A stretch of 25,630 bases of DNA from JBBSVE01 sp038233815 (GCA_038233815.1 JBBSVE010000035.1:1-25630), one strand, 5' to 3'; positions 16,547 to 24,796 are shown, counted from the first letter of the stretch. The notes: generated from the letters alone by a model not told the origin. Made by a program: numbers and translations.

Positions 16547-16732
16547 ATGAAAGCGCAATCCAAGGCCCAGCAGCGCGCGGCGGGGGCGGCCCTTTCCGCC
16601 AAGAACGGCGACACGAAGGTGGGCGACCTGAAGGGTGCGTCCAAGGAAATGTATAAAGACATGTCCAAGGCAAAGCTGGACGATCTGGCCTCCACCAAGC
16701 ACGACGATCTGCCGGAGAAGAAGGGCGACTGA
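16547..16732 (+). CDS. DUF3008 small basic protein
   Basis: A 61-aa, lysine-rich protein (starts MKAQSKAQQRAAGAALSAK, contains KGASKEMYKDM and STKHDDLPEKKGD) that I recognise as DUF3008. It has no membrane segment, cysteines or signal, so it is probably cytosolic. Its function is unknown. GGGAGG seven bases before the ATG is a strong ribosome site, suggesting high translation. It is convergent with the DUF2244 gene with an 8-bp gap. Confidence 0.85.
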   Translation: MKAQSKAQQRAAGAALSAKNGDTKVGDLKGASKEMYKDMSKAKLDDLASTKHDDLPEKKGD

Positions 16733-16740
16733 CCCGTCGC

Positions 16741-17238
16741 CTAGCGCGCGGGTGCGCGCGCCCGCGCCAGCGTCTCGCGCAACTCCCCGGCGAGCGCGAG
16801 CCGCTCCTCCTCCGCCAGAAACGCGCCGAGTTCCACATCGCGGGGGCCGCCTTTCAATGTGATGTAATGCGGCACCGGCCCGCCTTGGGCGTGGACCTCG
16901 ACCCGAACCCAGTGGGGATTGGCCTCCCATGTCTTGTGCTGTCCGCGCGGGCCGGTCCGCTCCAACGTCACGCGGTTGGCGTCGATCACCATCCGCTCCA
17001 CTATATCCCGGTCAGAATCGTTGCGGCGAAGCGCCCACCACGTCCCCGCGATGGCCGCGACCAGAAACGGCAGCAGCCCCCAGAGCACGGGCGACCCGAT
17101 CACCGCCAGCAGAGGCAGGGCGATCAGCGAGCAGGTGACGGCAAAGAACAGGACGAACCCGCCCGGCGGGAGAGAGCGGTGGGGCCAGAGTTTCAGCCCG
17201 GTGGCTGCAGGGCTCGTCGGCGACCATTCATAGGGCAT
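16741..17238 (-). CDS. DUF2244 membrane protein
   Basis: A 165-aa protein with an N-terminal LKLWPHRSLPPGGF motif and two closely spaced membrane helices (~residues 26-70), ending in WWALRR. A cytosolic domain follows with ERTGPRGQHKTWEANPHWVRVE, then the family C-terminus on the LGAFLAEEERLALAGEL segment. This pattern is DUF2244, and its function is unknown. The start codon overlaps the GST stop as TGATG, so the two are co-transcribed. Confidence 0.9.
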   Translation of the reverse strand: MPYEWSPTSPAATGLKLWPHRSLPPGGFVLFFAVTCSLIALPLLAVIGSPVLWGLLPFLVAAIAGTWWALRRNDSDRDIVERMVIDANRVTLERTGPRGQHKTWEANPHWVRVEVHAQGGPVPHYITLKGGPRDVELGAFLAEEERLALAGELRETLARARAPAR

Positions 17239-17876
17239 CAGGCGCGCAGGGCCGCGTAACTGACGGCGACGTGCCGGGCATAGGCTGGCCGGGCGGAGAG
17301 GTCCTCGAAATAGCGGCGCAAATGGGGCAGGTCGGCGCGCGGAATGTCCAGATCGTAGTAGCGCCAGAGTACGTGACCAAGCTGAATGTCCGCGAGCGTC
17401 AGCGCGTTGCCCGCCAGAAACCCGGTCCGCGCCAGACGCGCGTCGGCGATGGCCAGCACGCGGTCGAGCGACGCCACGGCGCGCGCCACCGCCTGCCCGT
17501 CCCGCTGTGCCTCGGGCACCCGGACCATGGGCCAGAAGACCGGACCGCTGAACCCCATTGCGACGTTGATCTTGGCCCACTCCGCCCAGCGGTCCACATC
17601 GGCGCGTGCCACCGGGTCCGTGGGCCAGAACGTGTCCGACCCATAGCGCCCGGCCAGAAAGCGCAGGATCGCGGCGCTTTCCCACAAGGGCGGATCGCCA
17701 CCGTCCTGCAGGACAGGCACGGTCCGCATCGGGTTCATGGCGACGTATTTCTGCGTGTCGGTGCCGCCGAAACGGTGCCCGACATCCAGCCGCTCATGCG
17801 CAAGGTCCAGTTCCGCCACGCACCACATCACCGCCTGCACGTTCGAGCTGTCGGCGCGGCCCCAGATCGTCAGCAT
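17238..17876 (-). CDS. Glutathione S-transferase family protein
   Basis: A 212-aa GST. The N-terminal thioredoxin-like domain begins MLTIWGRADSSNVQ, with the catalytic-type serine in SSN, the cis-proline in RTVPVLQD and the glutathione-binding WESAAILRFL. The C-terminal helical domain includes FLAGNALTLADIQLGHVLWR with the N-capping motif. It conjugates or reduces small molecules with glutathione, but the substrate is unknown. GGAGAGGCT directly before the ATG supports the start at 17876 over an upstream in-frame extension. Confidence 0.93.
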   Translation of the reverse strand: MLTIWGRADSSNVQAVMWCVAELDLAHERLDVGHRFGGTDTQKYVAMNPMRTVPVLQDGGDPPLWESAAILRFLAGRYGSDTFWPTDPVARADVDRWAEWAKINVAMGFSGPVFWPMVRVPEAQRDGQAVARAVASLDRVLAIADARLARTGFLAGNALTLADIQLGHVLWRYYDLDIPRADLPHLRRYFEDLSARPAYARHVAVSYAALRA

Positions 17877-18214
17877 AGCCTCTCCACTCCCCCATGCCGT
17901 TCGACGCGGCCCTGTTGGAGGCTGACCTAAGCCAACGGCGCGTCCGATCAATGCCGGTCGCCGATACAGAACGGCAAATGCCGTCGTCCGAACCGCTCAC
18001 GCCCCTAAGGTCGATGCGGCGCTGCGCAGGTATTGCACGCGCTGCGCAAGTTACGGGCGTGCAAGGCAATGTAATTTCAAGGAAAGGCGTCGCCATTCCA
18101 CATCAATGGAATGGACACGAATATCCCGGCGGACCCGACCTGAATGTCCAATCCCGCTATCCGGACTGCCCTGTTACCGGCCGCGTTCAGCGGACCATTC
18201 GGGAGGTGTCTGTT
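17877..18214. other. 338-base non-coding gap with repeats
   Basis: No gene is seen between the GST and the small secreted-protein gene. The gap contains GCGCTGCGCA twice at an exact 20-bp interval (18019 and 18039). It also has an inverted repeat TTGCACGC/GCGTGCAA (18033-18040, 18057-18064), and a perfect hairpin CCATTCCA-CATCAA-TGGAATGG at 18093-18114. These probably belong to the promoters of the divergent genes, but no known operator was recognised. Confidence 0.5.
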
Positions 18215-18476
18215 ATGCGTGGCCTGTTGATTTCCACTATAGCCGTTGCCGGTCTCCCGCGTTGCGGGAGGCGCCACGGCGAGCATGAACTTCACGATCG
18301 GATCGCGCGCCTCGCAATCTAAGGATGCGATCACGGTGGATGCCATGACCTTTGCCGCACCGGCAGCCAGGATTGTCTCCTGGGATCTGCACGATGGCGA
18401 TACCCTGCAGGTCCAGTCGCATGCGCAGGGCGGCAAGAAAATCGCCGACAGGATCAAGGATCTCGCCAACGACTGA
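18215..18476 (+). pseudogene. Small secreted protein of unknown function, frameshifted
   Basis: An ATG at 18215 with GGGAGG eight bases upstream opens a signal-peptide start, MRGLLISTIAVAGL. That frame then reads into Arg/His-rich nonsense and stops. One frame over, a coherent mature sequence, TASMNFTIGSRASQS through VSWDLHDGDTLQVQSH to KIADRIKDLAND, ends at TGA 18474-18476. The total is 262 bases, so one extra base lies in ~18250-18275. This is either a real frameshift or a sequencing error. The ITVDAMTF...IVSWDLHDGDTL pattern faintly recalls small beta-sandwich secreted domains, but I do not recognise the family. A strong terminator follows. Confidence 0.6.
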
Positions 18477-18520
18477 CGGTGATGCAACGGGAACGGCGAT
18501 GCAGCCAATGGAAATGCAAA

Positions 18521-18552
18521 GGGCCCCGGATCGCTCCGGGGCCCTCTTTTTC
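18521..18552 (+). terminator. Rho-independent terminator, probably bidirectional
   Basis: GGGCCCCGGA and TCCGGGGCCC form a perfect 10-bp stem with loop TCGC, followed by TCTTTTTC on the plus strand. On the minus strand the tail is TTTGCATTT, so it may also end ctaD transcripts. Confidence 0.88.
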
Positions 18553-18563
18553 AGAATTATCCT

Positions 18564-20237
18564 TTAGCGCGGATAGTTGTGATCCCAGTCCGACTGCTTG
18601 GGCAGTTGCTCGAACGTATGCTCCGGCGGGGGGGAGGACAGGGTCCATTCCAGCGTGTCGGCATATTCGTTCCAGTAGTTGTTCTGGGTGATCCGCTTGC
18701 CGCGTGTCAGGGTCCAGACCATCACACCGATGAAGAACACGAAGGAGGAGAAGGACAGGAACGCACCCACGCTCGACCACCAGTTCCACTCGGCGAAGGC
18801 TGCCGGATAGTCGATGTAGCGCCGGGGCATCCCCTGCCGGCCGAGGAAGTGCTGCGGGAAGAAGGTCAGATTCGCGCCCACAAACATCACCCAGAAGTGC
18901 AGTTTGCCCGCCCATTCCGGATATTGCCGCCCCGACATCTTGCCAAGCCAGAAGTAGATGCCCGCGAAGATCCCGAACACCGCGCCGAGGCTCATCACAT
19001 AGTGGAAGTGTGCCACCACGTAATAGGTGTCGTGGTAAGTCCGGTCGACGCCCGCCTGAGAGAGCACGATTCCGGTAACGCCGCCCACGGTGAAGAGAAA
19101 CAGGAACCCGAACGCCCAGAGCATCGGGGTCTTGAGTTCGATCGACCCGCCCCACATCGTCGCGATCCAGGAGAAGATCTTGATCCCAGTTGGCACCGCG
19201 ATGACCATCGTGGCCAGCATGAAGTAGCTCTGCTGGCTCAGGCTCAGGCCGACCGTATACATGTGGTGCGCCCAGACGACGAAGCCCAGAACCCCGATGG
19301 CGACCATCGCATAGACCATCGGCAGGTAGCCAAAGATCGGCTTCTTGCTGAAGGTCGAAATGACCTGGCTGATGATGCCGAAAGCCGGGATGATGATGAT
19401 GTAGACCTCGGGATGCCCGAAGAACCACAGGATGTGCTGGTAGAGGATCGGGTCGCCCCCGCCTTCCGGCTTGAAGAAGGTGGTGCCGAAGTTCCGGTCG
19501 GTCAGAAGCATTGTGATCGCACCGGCCAGAACCGGGAGTGCTAGCAGGATCATCCAGGCGGTGACGAAGATCGACCACGCGAACAGGGGCACCTTGTGGA
19601 GCGTCATGCCCGGTGTGCGCATGTTGAGGAACGTCGTGATCATGTTGATCGCGCCGAGGATCGAGGAGGCGCCCGACATGTGGACCGCGAAGATCGCGAG
19701 GTCCATCGAATAGCCGCCCTCGTTCGTCGACAGCGGCGGATAGAGCACCCAGCCCACGCCGGATCCGTGCTGTCCCGCCTCGCTCGGCGCCAGCACCGAT
19801 GCGATGGCAAGGCAGGTGCCCGCGACATACATCCAGTAGCTGAGGTTGTTGAGCCGCGGGAACGCCATGTCCGGCGCGCCGATCTGGAGCGGCATGAAAT
19901 AGTTGCCGAAACCGCCGAAGAGCGCAGGAATCACGACGAAGAACATCATCAGGATGCCGTGCGCCGTGATGATGACGTTCCAGAGGTGGCCGTTCGGTGT
20001 GCAGGTCTGGTCCGCTGTGGCTGCGATGAAGCGCGTGCCTTCCATGCACAGATACTGGACGCCGGGATGCATCAGCTCCATGCGCATGTAGACCGTGAAG
20101 CAGACCGAGATGAAGCCGACGAAGCCCCCGGTCAGCAGATAGAGGATCCCGATATCCTTGTGGTTCGTGGACATGAACCAGCGCGTGAAGAACCCGCGCT
20201 CGTCATGGTCGTGGCCTTGAATGGCTGCGTCGGCCAT
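18564..20237 (-). CDS. ctaD: Cytochrome c oxidase subunit I (aa3 type)
   Basis: A 557-aa, twelve-helix haem-copper oxidase core subunit that reduces O2 and pumps protons. The ligands are all present: haem a H93 and H412, haem a3 H410, and CuB H275, H324 and H325, with the cross-linking Y279 in FGHPEVY. D-channel D123 (APDMAFPRLNN) and E277, and K-channel K353 (TGIKIF), are also present. Numbering is one less than in Paracoccus denitrificans from memory, which argues for a close relative. The start has GGGAGG upstream. It stands alone, as expected when ctaC/ctaE lie elsewhere. Confidence 0.98.
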   Translation of the reverse strand: MADAAIQGHDHDERGFFTRWFMSTNHKDIGILYLLTGGFVGFISVCFTVYMRMELMHPGVQYLCMEGTRFIAATADQTCTPNGHLWNVIITAHGILMMFFVVIPALFGGFGNYFMPLQIGAPDMAFPRLNNLSYWMYVAGTCLAIASVLAPSEAGQHGSGVGWVLYPPLSTNEGGYSMDLAIFAVHMSGASSILGAINMITTFLNMRTPGMTLHKVPLFAWSIFVTAWMILLALPVLAGAITMLLTDRNFGTTFFKPEGGGDPILYQHILWFFGHPEVYIIIIPAFGIISQVISTFSKKPIFGYLPMVYAMVAIGVLGFVVWAHHMYTVGLSLSQQSYFMLATMVIAVPTGIKIFSWIATMWGGSIELKTPMLWAFGFLFLFTVGGVTGIVLSQAGVDRTYHDTYYVVAHFHYVMSLGAVFGIFAGIYFWLGKMSGRQYPEWAGKLHFWVMFVGANLTFFPQHFLGRQGMPRRYIDYPAAFAEWNWWSSVGAFLSFSSFVFFIGVMVWTLTRGKRITQNNYWNEYADTLEWTLSSPPPEHTFEQLPKQSDWDHNYPR

Positions 20238-20301
20238 GGGTGCCTCCCGCTCGAGTGATATACCGGGTGGGGAGTTTCGGCACTCGCCACCACCTACAAG
20301 G

Positions 20302-20330
20302 GTTCTAGATCGGCAGCCCGGTTTGAGCAA
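20302..20330 (-). promoter_or_regulatory. Candidate ctaD promoter
   Basis: On the minus strand TTGCTC (20330-20325), a 17-base spacer and TAGAAC (20307-20302) lie ~65 bases upstream of the ctaD ATG. Confidence 0.35.
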
Positions 20331-20424
20331 TCGTCGAGTTTGCCGCAGGCGCCGGAAAAAACGTATGCTTTGGCCGTGTTGCGGAAGGCTATCGTTCGCT
20401 GTTCACCCGGACGGGCAGGCGTCC

Positions 20425-21120
20425 TTACCGGGGGCGGAGCGGCAGGCCGTCGGTGCCGAATGCTGCGCCGAATCCGTCCAGCAGGGCCGCGTCGAGGTCG
20501 GCCATCGTAGTGCGCAATCCCAGACGGGCGAGGCTGGTGACGCCGTGCTCAGCGATCCCGCACGGCACGATGCCCCGGAAATGGTCGAGGTCGGGCGCGA
20601 GGTTGATCGCCATGCCGTGAAAACTGACCCAGCGACGGAGCCTCACGCCGATGGCCGCGATCTTCTCCTCCACCACAGTGCCGTCCGGTCCGGTGTGCGC
20701 GACCCAGACGCCGACGCGCCCGGACCGCCGCTCGCCCTCGACGCCGCACCGGGCCAGCGTGCCGATCACCCAGTCCTCGAGCGCGGTGACGAATAGGTGC
20801 ACGTCACGCCCGCGCCGCCCGACGTCGAGCATGACATAGACCACCCGCTGGCCGGGACCGTGATAGGTATATTGACCGCCGCGCCCGGCGATATGGACAG
20901 GAAAGCGGTCGGGCTCCCTCAGGTCGGCGACCCGTGCGGAAGTGCCCGCCGTATAAAGCGGCGGATGTTCGAGCAACCAGACCGCCTCGCCCGCCTCTCC
21001 TCGTGCAACAGCCCCGGCCCGCGCCTCCATCGCGGCGAGCGTTTCGGCATAGGGCGAAAGGCCGGGCAGGACGCGCCACTCCACTCCTGCCGTCGCGCCG
21101 TGCGTGATCCGATCGTCCAC
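20425..21120 (-). CDS. lipB: Octanoyltransferase (lipoyl synthesis)
   Basis: LipB moves octanoyl from acyl-carrier protein to lipoyl domains of dehydrogenases. The sequence shows WLLEHPPLYTAGTSA, the substrate-binding RGGQYTYHGPGQRVVYVMLD, the catalytic lysine in EEKIAAIGVRLRRWVSFHG and the catalytic cysteine in GIVPCGIAEHGVTSL. No ATG fits. The GTG at 21120 (231 aa, AGGG four bases upstream) and the GTG at 21084 (219 aa, giving an EWRV start like relatives) are both possible. I list the longer. In-frame sequence further upstream crosses the tRNA gene on the other strand and is not coding. Confidence 0.93.
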   Translation of the reverse strand: MDDRITHGATAGVEWRVLPGLSPYAETLAAMEARAGAVARGEAGEAVWLLEHPPLYTAGTSARVADLREPDRFPVHIAGRGGQYTYHGPGQRVVYVMLDVGRRGRDVHLFVTALEDWVIGTLARCGVEGERRSGRVGVWVAHTGPDGTVVEEKIAAIGVRLRRWVSFHGMAINLAPDLDHFRGIVPCGIAEHGVTSLARLGLRTTMADLDAALLDGFGAAFGTDGLPLRPR

Positions 21121-21311
21121 CGTGCCCTGCCGTTCCCCGTTCGCGATGCCCCAATCTAGGCGCAACGTTCGCGCCGCGCCATGGAGGAGGGGGATGTTTC
21201 GCCCGACGACCGGCCTGTCGCCGCAGACACCTCGCGCCGATGGGCGGCCCTCCAAAAATGCCGCTTCACATCGCCGGGCGGCTTCGCTATGACGCGCTTC
21301 GTCGGGACTGT

Positions 21312-21398
21312 GCGGTCGTGGCGGAATTGGTAGACGCGCAGCGTTGAGGTCGCTGTGGGGTAACACCCGTGAAAGTTCGAGTCTTTTCGACCGCACCA
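21312..21398 (+). tRNA. tRNA-Leu (anticodon GAG)
   Basis: 87 bases including encoded CCA. The acceptor stem GCGGTCG pairs with CGACCGC. The D-arm has GGAATTGGTAGACGC. The anticodon stem CAGCG/CGCTG encloses TTGAGGT with anticodon GAG, reading CUC and CUU. A long class II variable arm TGGGGTAACACCC follows, then the T-loop TTCGAGT. The long variable arm and discriminator A fit leucine. It lies just upstream of the decayed transporter operon, and no duplicate of its 3' end was seen that would mark an integrated element. Confidence 0.95.
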
Positions 21399-21525
21399 TC
21401 CCGACGCCGCCTCACCCCCCCTTCGCGCCATCCCGACACCGCTGTTGCAATCGCAGCGCGGCTTCTGTCGAGCCGTGTGCAATCAGAGCGCGGGAACACC
21501 CGCCGGGACAGACAGGAAGATACCG

Positions 21526-21907
21526 GTGGTCATCGAACCCCGCAACGACGGCATCGTCGTCTATGATCACGCGCAGAAAAGCTAGGATGCCGAAACGCTG
21601 GTGGTGAAGGATCTCAACCTCTCCATCGGCAGGGGCGAGGTCCTGACCATGCTCGCGCCGTCGGTATCGGGCAAGACGACCTGCCTCGTGATGCTCGATG
21701 CTGCCCGAAGGCGCCCATACGATCGACGCGGAGGTGCTGGAGTTCATCTATATGGGCGACATCTTCCGCACCCGGCTCGGCGTCGCGGGACCGGACGAGT
21801 TCGTGATGAAATACCGCAACACCCAGGACCGGCGCCGCCTCACCCCCGGCGAGTGGATCAAGATCGGCTTGGCGCCCGCCGATGCAAGAGCACTGGCGCC
21901 GAATTGA
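21526..21907 (+). pseudogene. Polyamine-type ABC transporter ATPase (PotA-like), internally deleted
   Basis: GTG at 21526 with AGGAAG upstream begins VVIEPRNDGIVVYDHAQKS, then an in-frame TAG at 21583 (AGC TAG GAT, where relatives have Ser-Tyr-Asp). The frame continues with TLVVKDLNLSIGRGEVLTML and a damaged Walker A, APSVSGKTT, in which two glycines of the usual GPSGSGKTT are replaced. At ~21700 the sequence jumps and changes frame to a C-terminal TOBE-type tail, FIYMGDIFRTRLGVAG to LTPGEWIKIGLAPADARAL, ending at TGA 21905. The signature, Walker B and H-loop, roughly 200 residues, are missing, so the gene cannot encode an ATPase. Confidence 0.88.
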
Positions 21908-21974
21908 GCCCGCGCCACGACAAGGGGCCTCACACCAGAAGGGACGAAACGACCACTCAAAAAGTAGACTACGG

Positions 21975-23040
21975 ATGAAAAGCGTTCTGATCCTGCCCAC
22001 CGCGCTCGTCACCATGGGCCATGTGGCCTGCGCCGACGTCGTGATGATGTCGTGGGGCGTCGCCTTCGGGAAAAGCCAGACCGAGGCCGACGTCAAACCC
22101 TTTTTCGAATAGACCGGCATCAAGACCACGATGCTCGATGCCGACAACCCTGGGACCCCGATCAAGGCGCAGGTGGAGGCCAACAACGTGTCCGTCGACG
22201 TGGTAGACGTGGAATTCGCCGATGCCGTGCGCCTTTGCGACGAGGGGCCGCTGGACCCTGCAATGTTGCTGCTGCCCCCCGATGGCACGCCAGCGGCCGA
22301 GGATTTTCTTCCCGGCGCCATCGCTGACTGCACGGCCGCGAGCATCCTGTTCTCCACCATGTATGCCTGTGACAAGACGAAGTTCCCCGATGGCGGTCCC
22401 AAGACCATCGCGGATTTCTTCGACGTCCAGAAGTTCCCGGGCAAGCGCGGCATGCGGACGGGTGCGAAGGCCAACCTCGAGATGGCGCTGATGGCCGACG
22501 GCGTGCCCGCCGACAAGGGCTACGAGACGCTCGGCACCGACGCGCGCGTCGAAGAGGCGTTCAAGATGATGGACAAGATCAAGGCCGACACGATCTGGTG
22601 GGAAGCGGGCGCGCAGCCGCCGCAGCTTCTGGCCGACGGCGAAGTCGCGATGACCACCACCTACAACGGGCGCATCTTCTCCACCGCGGTGTCGGAGGAC
22701 AAGCCGTTCCAGAGCGTGTGGAGCCGGGCAGGTCTATGAATACTACGTGTTCGGCATCCCGAAAGGCGCGCCCTACATGGAGGTTGCGAAGATGTTCCTC
22801 GCCTTCGACCTCGACGCAGGCCCTGGCCGATCAGGCGCAATGGATCAGCTACGGCCCGGCGCGCAAGTCTTCCGGTCCGCTGGTGGATCTGTTCAACGAC
22901 GGCAAGACCGAGATGGCGGCCTACATGCCGACCGCCGAGGCCAACATGACCAACGCGCTCGCCTCCAACTTCGAGTTCCGGGCCAATCACGACACGGAGC
23001 TGAACGAGCGCTTCAACGCGTGGCTGCTCCAGTCGGAAGC
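21975..23040 (+). pseudogene. Polyamine-type periplasmic binding protein (PotD-like), disrupted
   Basis: Starts MKSVLILPTALVTMGHVACADVV (shown in part), a signal-peptide-like N-terminus, followed by SWGVAFGKSQTEADVKPFFE. An in-frame TAG at 22110 replaces a probable GAG before TGIKTTML. Homology continues through NNVSVDVVDVEFADAVRLCDEG, FSTMYACDKTKFPDGGPKTI and WWEAGAQPPQLLADGEVAM. A one-base insertion at ~22722-22725 shifts the frame before GQVYEYYVFGIPKGAP, and a second shift at ~22804 precedes STQALADQAQWISYGPARKS. The C-terminal LNERFNAWLLQ runs out without its own stop near 23040. At least three disabling changes make function very unlikely. Confidence 0.87.
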
Positions 23041-23132
23041 GGGCAGAGCGTGCGGATCGCGCTCGCTTCCGACCCCGTTCCGGCGGCATCAATCACCGCC
23101 GGGACAGCCCACCGCGAAGGGACCAGACGGTG

Positions 23133-24195
23133 ATGTTGAGCGAGATCAAGAAGGCCGCGACCCTGGATGCGTCCGAGACGCTTCGCACGGCGGACGGCCA
23201 GCCTTGAAAGCGGCGCTCGCACGTGCATCGCGCAAGGCCCGCATACGGGCGTTCCTGCTGGTCATGCCGCTTCTCGTCTTCATCCTGCTGATCTTCGTCG
23301 TGCCGATCGGCCAGATGCTGTCACGGTCCTTTGTGAACGACCAGTTCTCCGCCAATATGCCGGCGCTGAAGGCCCGGTTTTCAGACAACAAGGCCGACGG
23401 CGTTCCGGGCGAGGATGGATTTGCAGCCCTCGCGGCCGATCTCGCGACCTCCGCCAAGGCCAGGTCGATCGGCGAGGTCGGCACCCGGAACAACTACGAG
23501 TTGCCCGGAGCGCGCTCGATGTTCACCTCCGCCGGGCGCAAGGCGGAGGGGCTGACGGCACCCTTCCGCGAGGCGATCGTGGCGCTCGAAATGGGGCAAG
23601 CCCGACATCTGGGCCGCGATGCGGTCCGCGTCGTCGCCGGCCACGTCGAACTTCTGTCAGGCGGCGGTCGACCGCAAGCTTGGCCCCGACGGCACATTCG
23701 AGCGGGCGGACGCGTCCGGGCGGATCTACGTCGTGCGCACGTTCGTGCTGTCCGTGGTCATCACCGCGCTGTGCCTGCTGCTGGGGTTCCGGGTGGCGCA
23801 CCTGTTGGCGACGCTTCCGCTGCGTCACGCGAGCCTTCTGATGATCCTCGTGCTGCCGCCGTTCTGGACCTCGCTTCTGGTCCGCACGACGCGTTGGATG
23901 GTGATTCTGCAAAGCCAAGGCGTGCTCAACGACGTGCTGGTGGAACTGGGCCTCGTCGCGGACGGCGACCGGTTTCGCATGATGTACAACCGCACCGGGA
24001 CCATCGTCGCGATGACGCATATCCTGCTGCCGTTCATGATCCTGCCGCTCTATTCGGTGATGAAGACGATCACGCCTGCCTATGTCCGCGCGGCCCGCAG
24101 CCTCGGCGCGAAAAGCTGGACCACGTTCCGGCGCATCTACCTGCCGCAGACCATCCCCGGGATCGGCGTGGGGGGAACCTCGTCTTCATCCTCGC
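23133..24195 (+). pseudogene. Polyamine-type ABC permease (PotB-like), frameshifted and truncated
   Basis: Begins at ATG 23133 (MLSEIKKAATLDASETLRT), which reads into a TGA at 23205 because of a one-base loss. The true reading continues one frame over with LKAALARASRKARIRAFLLVM and the first membrane helix. Another shift lies near 23597, after which RTFVLSVVITALCLLLGFRV, LLMILVLPPFWTSLLVRTT and the EAA-type loop RAARSLGAKSWTTFRRIYLP are recognisable. A third shift near 24172 leads to LVFILA, where homology to PotB stops abruptly and PotC-like sequence begins. The C-terminus is missing. Confidence 0.85.
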
Positions 24196-24576
24196 GGGCA
24201 TTCCGTTCGTCATCGTCACGGTGACGGCGACGCTGATGGGAGTCGACCGCTCCCTCCTGCGCGCCTCGGCCAATCTCGGGGTGGGGCCGGTCACGACATT
24301 CTTCAAGATGCAGCTTCCGCTCATCACGCCGGGGGTTATTTCAGGCGCGCTCTTTGCCTTCGTGACGTCGTTCGACGAAGTGGGGTGGTAATGTTCGTCG
24401 GCTCGCACGAACAGCAAACCATCCCGCGCCAGATGTGGAGCGGGATCCGCGATACGATCAGCCCGTCGATCCTCGCCATGGCGACGATCCTCGTGGCGTT
24501 CTCGATTGTCCTACTGACGGTCGTGGAGCTGCTCCGCCGCCGGTCGGAGCGGATGCGGTGGGTCGCACCGGCCTGA
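24196..24576 (+). pseudogene. Polyamine-type ABC permease (PotC-like), C-terminal remnant
   Basis: Sequence from ~24196 matches the second permease of PotABCD-type importers: PFVIVTVTATLMGVDRSLLRA, the EAA-loop ANLGVGPVTTFFKMQLPL, and PGVISGALFAFVTSFDEV. A frameshift at ~24385 then gives a stop, while one frame over the gene continues VGSHEQQTIPRQMWSGIRD to VELLRRRSERMR, ending at TGA 24574. The first half of the gene is absent, removed together with the end of the PotB-like gene. It is convergent with the DUF6494 gene (9-bp gap), which is intact. Confidence 0.85.
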
Positions 24577-24585
24577 CCGCGCCGC

Positions 24586-24783
24586 TCACTCGGGGGCGGT
24601 GATCGTGCCCTCGACCTCATGGGTCAGATCCACGCCGTCGACCGTGAGCACCATCCGCGCCTTGAGCGAACGGCCCGCGACAGCTCTGCCCTTGTCGCGC
24701 ACGGCGGCCTCGATGGCTTGCTGCGAGGTGACACCCACCTGCTTCAGGAATTTACGCATCGACATGTTGAATGCATCGTCCAT
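24586..24783 (-). CDS. DUF6494-type small protein
   Basis: A 65-aa protein (MDDAFNMSMRKFLKQVGVTSQQ, shown in part, then AIEAAVRDKGRAVAG and a short beta-rich tail) that I recognise as the DUF6494 family. Its function is unknown. It has no signal or membrane segment. AGGGAG upstream of the ATG supports the start. It lies 13 bases downstream of the M48 protease gene on the same strand, so the two probably share a transcript. Confidence 0.8.
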   Translation of the reverse strand: MDDAFNMSMRKFLKQVGVTSQQAIEAAVRDKGRAVAGRSLKARMVLTVDGVDLTHEVEGTITAPE

Positions 24784-24796
24784 GGTCCCGTCTCCC

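Noticed and set aside
17239..17685. N-terminal extension of the DUF2244 protein
   Set aside because: It lies in an alternative frame of the GST gene and has Arg/Gly-rich shadow composition. The TGATG junction marks the real start.
21121..21399. LipB extending upstream across the tRNA region to ~21399
   Set aside because: That stretch is antisense to tRNA-Leu and reads as non-conserved Arg/Pro-rich sequence. LipB homology begins at the EWRV segment.
22131..22739. An internal 202-residue frame of the PotD remnant as a stand-alone gene
   Set aside because: It lacks a signal peptide and both ends of the binding-protein fold, and begins only because of the nonsense codon at 22110.
22598..24391. 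A 597-residue plus-strand open frame over the decayed operon, as a new fusion protein
   Set aside because: It strings together in-frame and out-of-frame pieces of PotD-, PotB- and PotC-like sequence with Arg-rich shadow segments between. The pieces match other frames before and after each indel, which indicates pseudogenes.
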